Shown here in pieces: positions 10,132-19,276 of a stretch of 64,000 bases of DNA. Origin of the DNA: Lentisalinibacter sp035655155 (GTDB lineage: Bacteria > Pseudomonadota > Gammaproteobacteria > Steroidobacterales > Woeseiaceae); the NCBI GenBank assembly GCA_035655155.1, contig DASRVH010000156.1, forward strand, positions 54,678 through 118,677, written 5' to 3'. The translations under genes and the position numbers were made by a program. Within the stretch, counting starts at the first letter, position 1. Every line of letters begins with the position of its first letter. The notes beneath the pieces were generated by a model that did no database searches, was not told the origin of the DNA, and saw only the letters and a program-made list of their open reading frames with translations.

Positions 10132-10395
10132 GTGACGTCGTCGACCTCCAACACGATTATTCGCAACAGCGGGTTTTTGATTCTGGCGATAGTCGCCTCG
10201 AACCTGCTCGCTGTCGGCTGGTGGTGGTTATGGATGTATCGAGGCTGGGTGGGCCCTGTACCGCTTTTTCATTGGTTTATTTGGTCAGACGGTGAAGCAA
10301 CGTACGACCTCACGCTGAACGAGATGTGGCTAACGGCGTTCGCATTCCTCATTCTAGTCCGACTCGGAACCGCGTTTATCAAACGTAGGCAGTGA
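10132..10395 (+). CDS. Small two-helix membrane protein
   Basis: 87 residues from GTG 10132. Two hydrophobic segments (about 15-35, FLILAIVASNLLAVGWWWLW, and 65-80, LTAFAFLILVRLG) flank a loop rich in aromatic residues; the C-terminus is basic (KRRQ). No family is recognised. It has no clear Shine-Dalgarno. It is the last gene of the low-GC island, lying between repeats C and D and convergent with the next WS/DGAT gene. Confidence 0.5.
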   Translation: MTSSTSNTIIRNSGFLILAIVASNLLAVGWWWLWMYRGWVGPVPLFHWFIWSDGEATYDLTLNEMWLTAFAFLILVRLGTAFIKRRQ

Positions 10396-10456
10396 TCGGC
10401 TGGTTGTGGCCGATCGCCGACCAATAGATCGCTCAAAACGTTACGGCGGCAAGTCC

Positions 10457-10512
10457 GCTTGGTCCCTCAAAGCGGACATTCACCGAACGAATCGGAAGAC
10501 TCCCGGGTCTAG
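10457..10512 (+). repeat. Island repeat, copy D (diverged), with hairpin
   Basis: A hairpin GTCCGCTT-N8-AAAGCGGAC leads into AAAGCGGACATTC. Twenty-six bases after AAAGCG (10469) stands GAAGACTCCCGG in place of TATGATTTCCGG, matching 8 of 12 positions. The conserved spacing supports a fourth, decayed copy closing the island. Confidence 0.4.
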
Positions 10513-10555
10513 CCCACACCCTGCTGCAGCGGACCGATTGACGAACAAGAGTCGG

Positions 10556-11974
10556 TCACCCGGCCTTTTCGGCCACTCCCTTCAGCTCCCCGAACGCCGC
10601 CTCCAGACACTCCGCGTAGAACGCGGGGTCCGGCATCATCTTCCGGTCGCTGACGAAGGCGATGGCCAGGCGGCCGTCGTAGCTGGTCACGGTATGGGCG
10701 AGGGCCAGGTCGTCCGTGATGCTGGCCATGCCGGTGAACGCGAGCAGCCGGGCGCCGCAGAGATGGAGCGGGCGCTCCGGGCCCGGTGTGATGCTGACCA
10801 CCAGGTTGTGGTTCTTGCGGTACTGACGCCCCGGGCCCAGGTTCGCCGAGATGGTGCGGGCCGCCAGATTCATGGTGGTGGCCGGCAGGATGTCCTGCAG
10901 TTCGCTCATCTCGCCGGCGTCAACGGCGCTCTCCGCGCGGGCGTTCTCGATCTCGCCGTGGATGCCCGCGAGACGGGCCTCGGCATCGGCGACGTGAGTC
11001 ATGAGCTTGATGCGGGCCAGCTGGACCCGGTGGCCGGGCAGGCCTTCGGCCGACATCTCCTGATGGTGGAGCGGCAACAACGCCCACAGGGAGGCGGCCG
11101 GCAGCTCCTCCTTCGCCTCCAGGTAGCGGCGCACTGCTCCTGCGCAGACGGCCACCGCCACGTCCTCCGCGGTGCCCCGCGCCAGGCTGGCGGCGATCTC
11201 CCGGACGGTTTCCATGTCGAAGAAACGGGCGTCCCATACCCGGTGGGGTGTGATGCGGTGGTCGAAGCGCGTGACCGGCGCCGGGCCGTGCTCGGTGCGC
11301 AGGAGGTCCTGCGGTTTGCTGCGGCTGCTGCCCACGATGGGTAGCCGGTCGATCAGGCTCTGGCCGGTCTCCAGGATCTTCGTGGTGTTGTTGAACCAGG
11401 AGAGCAACAGCAGCTCGCCCAGTCCCGGCTCCTGCTCGGGATGCCAGCGCGCGCCGCTCGGCGCAGCGGGGGCGTGAGGCGCCAGATCGTGCAGCGCGAT
11501 GGTGAAGTCTTCCTCGGTGGCGTCGTCGATGGCTGCGTGGTGCACCTTGGTCATGACGGCGAAGGCGCCGTCGGGGAGACCCTCGACACGGTCCAGGCCT
11601 TCGATGACGTACATCTCCCAGGGCGGCCGCGTGAGGTCCAGGGGCCGCGCGTGCAGCCGGGAGAGCTGGATGCAGAGATGGCGCCAGTCGCCCGGCTCCG
11701 GCAGCGCGATGTGGCGCAGGTGGAAGTCGAGCTCGAAGTGCGGGTCCTCGATCCACCATGGGTAATCCAGGTCGAGGGGCACGCGCACCAGGCGCTGGCG
11801 GAACAGGCGCGAGGTATCGAGGCGCTGCTCCATGTGGCGGCGGATGGTGTCGAAGCGCACCTCGCCACCGGCGGCCGTGGCGGGATCGTAGATGTAGACG
11901 GTCGAGACGTGCTGGTGCCGGCCCGGGCGGTCGGAGTAGAGGAAGAAGGCGTCGGATCCGCTGAGTTGTCTCAT
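10556..11974 (-). CDS. WS/DGAT acyltransferase, copy 2
   Basis: 472-residue wax ester synthase/DGAT paralogue. The active-site motif is HHAAIDD at 145-151, so the final Gly of the usual HHxxxDG is Asp, a variant seen in part of the family. The N-terminus MRQLSGSDAFFLYSD fixes ATG 11974; an in-frame GTG-containing extension to 12049 lacks family similarity. The C-terminal SITPGPxxPLHLCGARL region is typical. It lies 53 bp downstream of the HAD/acyltransferase fusion on the same strand and is probably co-transcribed, coupling phosphatidate supply to the final acylation. Confidence 0.92.
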   Translation of the reverse strand: MRQLSGSDAFFLYSDRPGRHQHVSTVYIYDPATAAGGEVRFDTIRRHMEQRLDTSRLFRQRLVRVPLDLDYPWWIEDPHFELDFHLRHIALPEPGDWRHLCIQLSRLHARPLDLTRPPWEMYVIEGLDRVEGLPDGAFAVMTKVHHAAIDDATEEDFTIALHDLAPHAPAAPSGARWHPEQEPGLGELLLLSWFNNTTKILETGQSLIDRLPIVGSSRSKPQDLLRTEHGPAPVTRFDHRITPHRVWDARFFDMETVREIAASLARGTAEDVAVAVCAGAVRRYLEAKEELPAASLWALLPLHHQEMSAEGLPGHRVQLARIKLMTHVADAEARLAGIHGEIENARAESAVDAGEMSELQDILPATTMNLAARTISANLGPGRQYRKNHNLVVSITPGPERPLHLCGARLLAFTGMASITDDLALAHTVTSYDGRLAIAFVSDRKMMPDPAFYAECLEAAFGELKGVAEKAG

Positions 11975-12027
11975 GCTTGGTTCTCGCCGGCCATTGTACC
12001 CCCGATGGCGTGGCCGTAGCGGTGCCG

Positions 12028-13497
12028 TTACTCCTGTCGCGACTCGCACTGACCGAGCTCGTGCAGGAAGAGTTCGCGGATGCGGCGGCTCTGCGGCGCG
12101 ATGCTCCGCAGCGTCCAGCCCTCCGTCGACACCGGCGGCAGCACCGTGACCTTCACCTCCGCCGGGCGCACGACGAGGCTGCCGTTCGGCAGCGCATCCT
12201 GCGCGTTGTGGATGACCACGGGCACGATCGGCACGCCCGCCTGCCGGGCCAGGTGGAAGGCGCCGCGCCTGAACGCCCCCAGCCGGCCGTCCCGGCTGCG
12301 GGTGCCCTCCGGCGCGATGGCGACGGAGCGGCCTTCCGCAAGGGCGGCGACGGCGGGTTCCAGCGCCTTCTTCGCATCGCCCACGTTATCCCGATCGATG
12401 AACACCGTCCCGGCGAAGGTGAGCGCAGGGCCGAGGAAGGGCTGGCGCTGCACCTCCTTCTTTGCGATGCCGACCACGTCCTCCCTGAGGAGCTTCGCGA
12501 CGATGAGTACATCCATGGCGCTCTGGTGGTTGAAGACGAACACGGCGGGCCGGTGGGACCAGAGATGCTCCTCGCCCTCGATGATCAGACGGAGGCGGGC
12601 GATCAGCGGAGCGAAATTGGTCCACGTCGCCAGAGACAGGTTCAGCGCGTCCTGCGCGCTCGCCCCCAGCAGACGCAGCGGCAGCCCCGCCGCGAAGCTC
12701 GGCAGGATGCTGCCGAAGGTGGTGAGCGTGCGGGCGACGTCCAGCGGCCCGATGCCGCCGCGGCTGTCGAAGTCGTGCACCGGCCAGCCCTGGCGCTCGG
12801 CGGCGGGGCGCAGACGGCGGTCCGGGTTGACGGCGACCGGGTTGCCGACCGCCTCCAGCAGCGGCAGGTCTTCGCTGCCGTTGGAGTAGAAGTAGCTCTT
12901 CTTCAGGGAGATTCTGCGCGGGCGGGCGAACGCGCGCGCGGCCGTGAGCTTGTTCGCACCGTAGCAGGGCTCGCCTCGGATGGTGCCGGTGAAGCGGCCA
13001 CCGGTCACGCCGAGTTCCGTGCACAGCACGTGCTCGATGCCCAGGTGCGCGGCCAGCGGTTCGGCCTGATAGCGGGTGGCCGAAGTCACGATGGCGATGG
13101 TGTGGCCACGGTCCCGGTGCGCGCGCAGCAGCGCCTTCATCTCCGGAAACACCTGGGGCACGAGGCGCTCCAGGCCCACCTTGTGTCCCAGCCGGATCAG
13201 GTCGCCCTCATGCTGGCCCCTGAGGTTCGCGACGGAGGCCGCCATGCCGTCCTCGAAATCGCCGGTCTTCGTGAGATAGCGCGCCGACATCGTCACCAGA
13301 TCACGGAATTCGTCGACGCCGACCTGGCCGGCCTTCAGCCGTTCCACGAAGAAATCGCCGACCGAGTGGCCGGCGATGATCGTACCGTCCAGGTCGAAGA
13401 AGGCGGCGACGCTGCGGCCGCCGACGCCGTCGCGCACGCTGCGGGTCACCGCCGCATAGGGCTCCCTTTTCACGCCCCTCGCCATGCGCCTCGCCAT
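12028..13497 (-). CDS. HAD-IB phosphatase fused to 1-acylglycerol-3-phosphate acyltransferase
   Basis: 489 residues with two domains. The first (about 30-245) is a HAD subfamily IB phosphatase with FFDLDGT (Asp35, Asp37), TSAT near 138-141 and YSNGSEDLPLL near 204-213. The second (about 300-480) is a PlsC acyltransferase with NHQSAMD at 323-329 (HX4D) and PEGTR at 396-400. PlsC makes phosphatidic acid from lysophosphatidic acid. The HAD domain may be a phosphatase, possibly producing diacylglycerol for the adjacent WS/DGAT; that coupling is inferred. The same fusion is known in mycobacteria and proteobacteria. ATG 13485 is an alternative start. Confidence 0.9.
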   Translation of the reverse strand: MARRMARGVKREPYAAVTRSVRDGVGGRSVAAFFDLDGTIIAGHSVGDFFVERLKAGQVGVDEFRDLVTMSARYLTKTGDFEDGMAASVANLRGQHEGDLIRLGHKVGLERLVPQVFPEMKALLRAHRDRGHTIAIVTSATRYQAEPLAAHLGIEHVLCTELGVTGGRFTGTIRGEPCYGANKLTAARAFARPRRISLKKSYFYSNGSEDLPLLEAVGNPVAVNPDRRLRPAAERQGWPVHDFDSRGGIGPLDVARTLTTFGSILPSFAAGLPLRLLGASAQDALNLSLATWTNFAPLIARLRLIIEGEEHLWSHRPAVFVFNHQSAMDVLIVAKLLREDVVGIAKKEVQRQPFLGPALTFAGTVFIDRDNVGDAKKALEPAVAALAEGRSVAIAPEGTRSRDGRLGAFRRGAFHLARQAGVPIVPVVIHNAQDALPNGSLVVRPAEVKVTVLPPVSTEGWTLRSIAPQSRRIRELFLHELGQCESRQE

Positions 13498-13690
13498 GCC
13501 CCTCGCTCCCTGTGCACTCGCTGCCGGTGGATACGGCTGTCATATTAGGCCGGGCCCGGCCCTGCCGCCACTCGGCGCCGTCGGCGCAGCGGAGTCGAAA
13601 GGCCCTGACTGTCGCGGCTCCCGCCGGGAGGCGCCGCGGGTACAATGGGCCGGGGATGCGCCGGTACGAGGATTGCTACGAGGATAGCTG

Positions 13691-14476
13691 ATGCCGGATG
13701 GCGAGGACGCAGATACCGGGCGGGTGCGACCGCCCTCCCTGGGATACGCCTTCGCCGAGCTGCCGCGGGCGATCCTGGAATTCATGTGCCTGCTGCCGGC
13801 CCATCCGCTGGTGCTCACTGCCCCGCGGGGAGACGGCCATCCGGTCATCACCGTGCCGGGTTTCCGCGGCAACGACACCTCCATGCTGATCCTGCGCCGT
13901 TATCTGAAGCACTGGGGCTACGAGCCTCACCCCTGGGGGCTCGGCACCAATCTCGGTATCGGCTACGACCGCACCGAGTACGAGGAGCGCTTCGTCGCCC
14001 AGCTCGAGCGCCTCGCCGGGAAGACCGGCCGCAAGGTCACCCTGATCGGCTGGAGCCAGGGCGGCGTCATCGCGCGCCAGGCGGCGAAGATCCGCGGCGA
14101 TCTCGTACGCCAGCTGATCACGATGGGCAGTCCCATCGGCGACACGCCGGAGGCCACCACCATCTGGCGTATCTACCAGCGCACCTCGCCGGAGGACATC
14201 ACGCCGGAACTGCTTGCGTTCCTGCGCGAGGTGGCCACGCCCGTCCCCGGCGTGCGCTGCACCTGCATCTACAGCCGCACGGACGGCGTGGTGGCACCGG
14301 CCATCGCCCAGGACCGGGTTTCGCCGCTGGCCGAGAACATCAGCGTAGTCGCCAGCCATTTCGGCATGGCCGTGAATCCGGCCGTGCTCTACATCGTGGC
14401 CGACCGGCTCGCGCAGACCGAGGACGGCTGGCGCCCGTTCAACCCCAATCCCGTCGCCCGCTTCCTGCACGGGTGA
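13691..14476 (+). CDS. Lipase-like alpha/beta hydrolase
   Basis: 261-residue cytoplasmic alpha/beta hydrolase with lipase-like features: oxyanion segment VPGFRGNDTSM (55-65), nucleophile Ser122 in GWSQGG, Asp198 in YSRTDGVV and His223 in ASHFGM. No signal peptide or lid domain is apparent. It starts 13 bp before the third WS/DGAT and opens that operon, so a neutral-lipid or acyl-ester substrate is likely but not shown. GAGGAT precedes the ATG. Confidence 0.85.
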   Translation: MPDGEDADTGRVRPPSLGYAFAELPRAILEFMCLLPAHPLVLTAPRGDGHPVITVPGFRGNDTSMLILRRYLKHWGYEPHPWGLGTNLGIGYDRTEYEERFVAQLERLAGKTGRKVTLIGWSQGGVIARQAAKIRGDLVRQLITMGSPIGDTPEATTIWRIYQRTSPEDITPELLAFLREVATPVPGVRCTCIYSRTDGVVAPAIAQDRVSPLAENISVVASHFGMAVNPAVLYIVADRLAQTEDGWRPFNPNPVARFLHG

Positions 14477-14489
14477 AGGAGGAGCCGAC

Positions 14490-15938
14490 ATGCTGAAGCA
14501 GTTATCCGGTCTCGATTCCCTGTTCCTGTACGCGGAATCGGAGCGGGCGCCGCTGGAAGTGAGTTCGCTGCAGATCTACGACCCTTCCACGCACCCGGCG
14601 GGGCGAGTGAAGTTCACCGAGATACTGGCCACCTTCGCGGAACGCATCGACCGCTCGAAGGTGTTCCGCAGGAAGCTGCTGCCGGTGCCGTTCGCGCTCG
14701 ACTATCCCTACTGGGTGGAGGACGAGGACTTCGACCTTGAGTACCACGTGCGCCACATCGCCCTGCCGAAGCCCGGCGACTGGCGCCAGCTCATGGACCT
14801 GGTCGCGCGCCTCCAGGCCCGGCAGCTCGATCTCGCCCGTCCGCTCTGGGTGGTCTACATCATCGAGGGACTGAACGAGGTGCCCGGCGTGAAACCCGGC
14901 TGTTTCGGGATGTTCATGAAGATGCACCACGCCACCATCGACGGCGTCAGCGGCCAGGAGATACAGGCCGCCATCCACGATTTCGAGCCGGTGCCGGCGG
15001 ACGGCTCACGCTACGTGCCGGAGCCGGGCCCCGCGCAGCCGGCTCCCGGCGCGGCGCGGCTGCTGCTGCGCAGCCCGGTCAGCAATCTCGCGAAGACGCT
15101 GCGTCTCGGCGGCGCGGTGGCCGCCGCCCTGCCGGGTCTGGTGAAAGCCGGCCTCGCCGGTCGGGGTCGGGAGCGCACGCCCGTCCCGAAGACGGTCTTC
15201 AACCGGGGACGGGTCTCGCCGAGCCGAGTGGTGGACGGCCACGTCTACGACCTGGCCGAGGTGAAGGCGGTCTCGAAGGCGCTGGACGGCACCATCAACG
15301 ACGTGGTGCTGGCCGTCGTGGCGGGGGCGCTGCGGCGTTACCTCGCGGCCCGCGACGAATTGCCGGAGGAGACGCTGGTGGCGGCCTGCCCGATGAACGT
15401 GCGGGGCGAAGACGACCACGGCCACGAGGTGGACAACCTGGTGAGCGCCATGCTGACGCCCCTGCACACGGAGATCGCCGACCCCGTGGCGCGGGTGCAG
15501 GCCATCCACCAGGGCACCGAGGACGCGAAGGCGATGATGGAGGCGATCGGCCCGCGGCGGATGGCGGAGATCCCGATGAACCTGCCGTCGCCCGTCGCCC
15601 GGGGATTGTTGCCGCTGCTGATGGAGCTCACGGTGCGCTCCGGCACGGTGGCATTCAATACGATGGTGACGAACGTCGCCGGCATACAGAAACCGGTCTA
15701 CCTGGCCGGGGCCGAGATGGTGGCCATGCTCGGCATGGGTCCGGTGGTGCACCAGGCCGGTCTGTTCCACGCCGTGTTCTCCTACAACGGCGTGATCTCC
15801 GTCATGTTCACCGCCTGCCGGCAGATGCTGCCGGACCCGGAGTCCTACGCGGAGTGCATCGATGTGTCCTACCGCGAGGTGCGTGACGCGGCGCTGTCGG
15901 GCAAGGGGCATCGCCGCAAGGCCGGGCACGAGGTATGA
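14490..15938 (+). CDS. WS/DGAT acyltransferase, copy 3
   Basis: 482-residue wax ester synthase/DGAT. The catalytic motif is HHATIDG at 146-152, the canonical form. It has a strong GAAGGAGGAG Shine-Dalgarno and an N-terminus (MLKQLSGLDSLFLYAE) close to copy 1. Its TGA overlaps the next ATG in an ATGA junction, giving translational coupling to the acyl-CoA synthetase. The enzyme would then use the acyl-CoA made by its neighbour. Confidence 0.95.
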   Translation: MLKQLSGLDSLFLYAESERAPLEVSSLQIYDPSTHPAGRVKFTEILATFAERIDRSKVFRRKLLPVPFALDYPYWVEDEDFDLEYHVRHIALPKPGDWRQLMDLVARLQARQLDLARPLWVVYIIEGLNEVPGVKPGCFGMFMKMHHATIDGVSGQEIQAAIHDFEPVPADGSRYVPEPGPAQPAPGAARLLLRSPVSNLAKTLRLGGAVAAALPGLVKAGLAGRGRERTPVPKTVFNRGRVSPSRVVDGHVYDLAEVKAVSKALDGTINDVVLAVVAGALRRYLAARDELPEETLVAACPMNVRGEDDHGHEVDNLVSAMLTPLHTEIADPVARVQAIHQGTEDAKAMMEAIGPRRMAEIPMNLPSPVARGLLPLLMELTVRSGTVAFNTMVTNVAGIQKPVYLAGAEMVAMLGMGPVVHQAGLFHAVFSYNGVISVMFTACRQMLPDPESYAECIDVSYREVRDAALSGKGHRRKAGHEV

Positions 15939-17533
15939 GCATGGAGAGGATGGCGGCTCTAGCCGATCAGCCCGAACCCTCGCTCCGGGACGAGTTCTCG
16001 GTCGACTGGCTGGACTACCACGCGCGCTACGACGCCGAGGTGGTGGCCGCCGTGGACGTGGATACCGGCCGCAGCTTCACTTATGGAGAATTCAACGACC
16101 GGCTGCGGCGGCTGGCCGTGGGTCTCGAGTCCGCCTACGGGCTCGAGAAAGGCGACCGCATCGCCATGCTCTGCCAGAACTCGACGGATGTGTTCGAGAC
16201 CCTGTTCGCCGGCTGGGAGCTGGGCGCGGCGCTCATGCCGCTGAACTGGCGGCTGAGTGCCCGCGAGATCGCGGCCATCCTGAACCACGGCGAGCCGAAG
16301 GTGGTGATCTGCGACGAGGAGTTCAGTCACCTGGTGGAGGAGGTGCGGCTGCCGATACTGGAGCGCAGGAGCGAGCCGGCAGACAGCGAGTACGAGCGGC
16401 TGATCGAGTCCGCGAGCGGCGATGCGCTCGAGAAGGTACATCTCACCATCGACGACCTGGCCACGCTGCTTTACACCTCCGGCACGACGGGCATGCCCAA
16501 GGGCGTGATCGGCACCTTCCGGATGATGCGCGACACCATCATCCATGCCGCCCTGCACGGCGATCTCACGGGCAGTTCCCGCTCGCTCACCTGTGCGCCC
16601 ATGTTCCATTCGGCCGGCTTGTACGGGTTCTCCATGCCCGTCTTCCACTACGGCGGCACGCTGTGCGTCATGAAGAAGTGGGACCCGCGCCGCTTCCTCG
16701 CCATGCTCACGGATGCCGCGGCCGGCATCACCCACTGCCTGGGCGTGCCCGTGCAGTACGCCATGATGGCCGAGCTGCCCGAGTTCGCCGAGGCCGAGTT
16801 CCCCACGCTGCGGGTGGCAGGGGTCGGCGCCGCCCCGGTCTCCACGGACCTGCTGGAGGCGTGGGCGGCGAAGGGCGTCCATCTGGCGCAGTCCTACGGT
16901 CTCACCGAGGCGTTCAGCGTGGCGATCCTGCCGCCCCGGCAGGCGGCGGGGCGCGTGGGCTCGGCCGGGCACCGGATGATGCATACCCGGTTGCGCATCG
17001 CGGACGAGGCGGGCGACGAACTGCCGGACGGCGAGGTCGGGGAGATCCAGATCAAGGGGCCGGCGGTGACACCCGGCTACTGGAAAGCGCCCGAGGAGAC
17101 CGCCAGGGCTTTCGTGGACGGCTGGTTCCGGACCGGAGACGCGGGCCGGCTCGCACTCGACGGCACGCTGTACATCGTGGACCGCTACAAGGACATGTAT
17201 ATCTCGGGCGGGGAGAACGTCCATCCCGCCGAGGTGGAGAACGTGCTGTGCGAGCGGCCGGAGGTGGCGGCCGCCGCGGTGGTCGGCGTAGACGACGAAA
17301 AGTGGGGGCAGGCGGGCCTGGCCGTGATCCGGCTCCGCGCCGGCGCGAGCGCGGACCCGGACGAGCTGCTGGCCCATTGCGCGGAACGCCTGGCAAGGTA
17401 CAAGCTGCCGAAACACGTGCGCTTCGTCGAAGCGCTGCCGATGAGTGCGCAGGGCAAGGTGCTGAAACAGGAACTCAGGCGCCTGTACGATCCTGCGGCA
17501 AGTGCCGGCAGGACGAGTGAACGGAGGAAATGA
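15935..17533 (+). CDS. AMP-dependent acyl-CoA synthetase
   Basis: 532-residue ANL-family ligase, most like long- or medium-chain fatty acid-CoA ligases. The P-loop is TSGTTGMPKG (181-190), followed by YGLTE, GWFRTGD and GGENVHPAEVE; the acyl-adenylation Lys508 lies in SAQGK. It activates a carboxylic acid through an acyl-AMP intermediate. No signal or membrane helix is visible. It is coupled to WS/DGAT upstream and to patatin downstream by 4-bp ATGA overlaps, so the three proteins are probably made together. Substrate chain length cannot be inferred. Confidence 0.92.
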   Translation: MSMERMAALADQPEPSLRDEFSVDWLDYHARYDAEVVAAVDVDTGRSFTYGEFNDRLRRLAVGLESAYGLEKGDRIAMLCQNSTDVFETLFAGWELGAALMPLNWRLSAREIAAILNHGEPKVVICDEEFSHLVEEVRLPILERRSEPADSEYERLIESASGDALEKVHLTIDDLATLLYTSGTTGMPKGVIGTFRMMRDTIIHAALHGDLTGSSRSLTCAPMFHSAGLYGFSMPVFHYGGTLCVMKKWDPRRFLAMLTDAAAGITHCLGVPVQYAMMAELPEFAEAEFPTLRVAGVGAAPVSTDLLEAWAAKGVHLAQSYGLTEAFSVAILPPRQAAGRVGSAGHRMMHTRLRIADEAGDELPDGEVGEIQIKGPAVTPGYWKAPEETARAFVDGWFRTGDAGRLALDGTLYIVDRYKDMYISGGENVHPAEVENVLCERPEVAAAAVVGVDDEKWGQAGLAVIRLRAGASADPDELLAHCAERLARYKLPKHVRFVEALPMSAQGKVLKQELRRLYDPAASAGRTSERRK

Positions 17534-18477
17534 GCGTGAGCAGTGACAAGCGCGAGATCTCGCTGGTGCTGGGCAGCGGCGGCGCCCGGGGCTACGCCCA
17601 CGTCGGCGTGATCCGCTGGATCGAGGAACACGAGCTGGAGATCTTCTCCGTGGTGGGCGCGTCGATGGGTGCGCTCATCGGCGGCTGTTATGCGGCGGGC
17701 AAGCTGGACGAATACACCGAGTGGGCCTCGGCCATCCGCAAGAGCGATATCGTGCGGCTGCTCGATTTCACCCTCAGCAAGTCCGGCTTCGTGGACGGCA
17801 CCCGCATCATGAACGTGCTGAAAGACTTCGTGGGCGACCAAGAAATACGGGACCTGCCGGTGCGCTTCACCGCGGTGGCGTCGGACATCGCCCGTGAAAA
17901 GGAGGTCTGGATCAATTCCGGCCCGCTGTTCGAGGCCATCCGGGCCTCCATCGCCCTGCCGTTCTTCTTCGTGCCGTTCCGCAAGGACGGCCGTCCCCTG
18001 CTGGATGGCGGAATCCTCAATCCGGTGCCCATCGCGCCCACCTTCGACGACCCCACCGACTTCACCGTGGCGGTGAACCTCAACGGCCCGCCGGACGAGA
18101 ATCTGCGGCTGCCCGGCAAGCGCCAGACGCTGTCGGAGGAGAACCGCAAGAGCAAGCAGGGTCTGATCGACCGCTTCCTCGATCGCCTCCACGATCAGTT
18201 CACCCGCGAGAGCTCGGACGGCTGGAGCATGCTCGACATCGCCCAGCAGACCTTCGACACGATGCAGAGCACCATCGCCCGCACCAAGCTCGCCGCCTAT
18301 CCGCCGGACGTGGTCATTTCCATCCCCCGGGACGTCGCCAGCATCATGGAGTTCGACCGGGCCGAGGAACTCATCGAGATCGGCTACCAGGCCGCCGACC
18401 GTCAGCTCAGCCGCTTCCTGGAACGCCGCGCCCGCCTGGAGAAGGAAGAAGAGGCCGCCGCCCAGGAAGAAGGGTAG
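17530..18477 (+). CDS. Patatin-like phospholipase (RssA-like)
   Basis: 315 residues. The oxyanion motif GSGGARGYAHVG (15-26), nucleophile Ser45 in GASMG and the Ser-Asp dyad Asp159 in DGGILNPVP are all present, so it should be an active acyl hydrolase. The C-terminus is charged and partly coiled (ERRARLEKEEEAAAQEEG). It overlaps the acyl-CoA synthetase by 4 bp. Freed fatty acids could be recycled to acyl-CoA, an inference from the operon. The TAG stop is the TAG of the adjoining REP-like repeat. Confidence 0.92.
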   Translation: MSVSSDKREISLVLGSGGARGYAHVGVIRWIEEHELEIFSVVGASMGALIGGCYAAGKLDEYTEWASAIRKSDIVRLLDFTLSKSGFVDGTRIMNVLKDFVGDQEIRDLPVRFTAVASDIAREKEVWINSGPLFEAIRASIALPFFFVPFRKDGRPLLDGGILNPVPIAPTFDDPTDFTVAVNLNGPPDENLRLPGKRQTLSEENRKSKQGLIDRFLDRLHDQFTRESSDGWSMLDIAQQTFDTMQSTIARTKLAAYPPDVVISIPRDVASIMEFDRAEELIEIGYQAADRQLSRFLERRARLEKEEEAAAQEEG

Positions 18478-18498
18478 GAGGGCCTTCAGGCCCGACTC
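18474..18498 (+). repeat. REP-like palindrome, single arm
   Basis: GTAGGAGGGCCTTCAGGCCC followed by GACTC, a REP-type sequence with a GGGCCTTCAGGCCC hairpin. Its TAG is the stop codon of the patatin gene. Confidence 0.8.
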
Positions 18499-18592
18499 CC
18501 CTCTGTTCGACGTCGCCAATCCGACCTCGCTAAGGAAACCACCACCCCGCCGGCATTGTCTGACCGGGTAATCGAGAAAGTCTCCCGAACTC

Positions 18593-19276
18593 ATGCATAT
18601 CATCCTCCTCATCGTCATCGGTATCGCCGTCCTGCTGGGGCCCGGCCTCTGGGTCAAGCGTGTGATGGAACGCTACAGCCGGCCCGCCGACCGCTATCCG
18701 ATGACCGGCGCCCGGCTGGCGCGGGATCTGCTGGACAGCGCCGGCCTCGAGCGGGTGCGCACCGAGAAGACCGAACAGGGCGATCACTACGACCCCATCG
18801 AGAAGGTGGTGCGGCTCAGCCCGGACAACCACGACGGCCGCTCGCTCACCGCCATCACCGTGGCCGCCCACGAGGTCGGTCACGCGTTGCAGGACGCAGG
18901 CGGCTTCGGACCGCTGCGCTGGCGCACGCAGCTGGTGCGCTGGATCTCGCCGATCGAGCGCGTCGGCGCCGGCCTCATGATGGCCTCGCCGGTGATGGTG
19001 GCCGTGACCCGGGCGCCGGTCGCCGGTCTGATGATGTTCCTGGGCGGCCTGCTCACGCTGGCTTCGGGCATCCTGGTGCACGCCACCACCCTGCCGACGG
19101 AGTTCGACGCCAGCTTCCGCCGGGCGCTGCCGCTGCTGGCGGAACGCCGGGTGCTGCGCGACGGCGACGAACGCCATGCCCGGAAGATCCTCCGGGCCGC
19201 TGCCATGACCTACGTATCCGCGTCGCTGATGAGTCTGCTGAACGTGGCCAGATGGTGGGCGATCCTGCGGCGTTGA
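18593..19276 (+). CDS. Zinc membrane metallopeptidase (YugP/DUF2248-like)
   Basis: 227 residues. An N-terminal membrane helix (2-20) is followed by a zincin motif AAHEVGHALQ with His93, Glu94 and His97. Two further hydrophobic segments lie near 125-165, and HATTLPTEFDAS supplies the likely third ligand Glu. This matches the neutral zinc metallopeptidase family (Zn_peptidase_2), whose substrates are unknown. Spacing from the patatin gene is 115 bp and includes a REP arm, so it may have its own promoter. A REP pair plus T-run follows the gene. Confidence 0.88.
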   Translation: MHIILLIVIGIAVLLGPGLWVKRVMERYSRPADRYPMTGARLARDLLDSAGLERVRTEKTEQGDHYDPIEKVVRLSPDNHDGRSLTAITVAAHEVGHALQDAGGFGPLRWRTQLVRWISPIERVGAGLMMASPVMVAVTRAPVAGLMMFLGGLLTLASGILVHATTLPTEFDASFRRALPLLAERRVLRDGDERHARKILRAAAMTYVSASLMSLLNVARWWAILRR

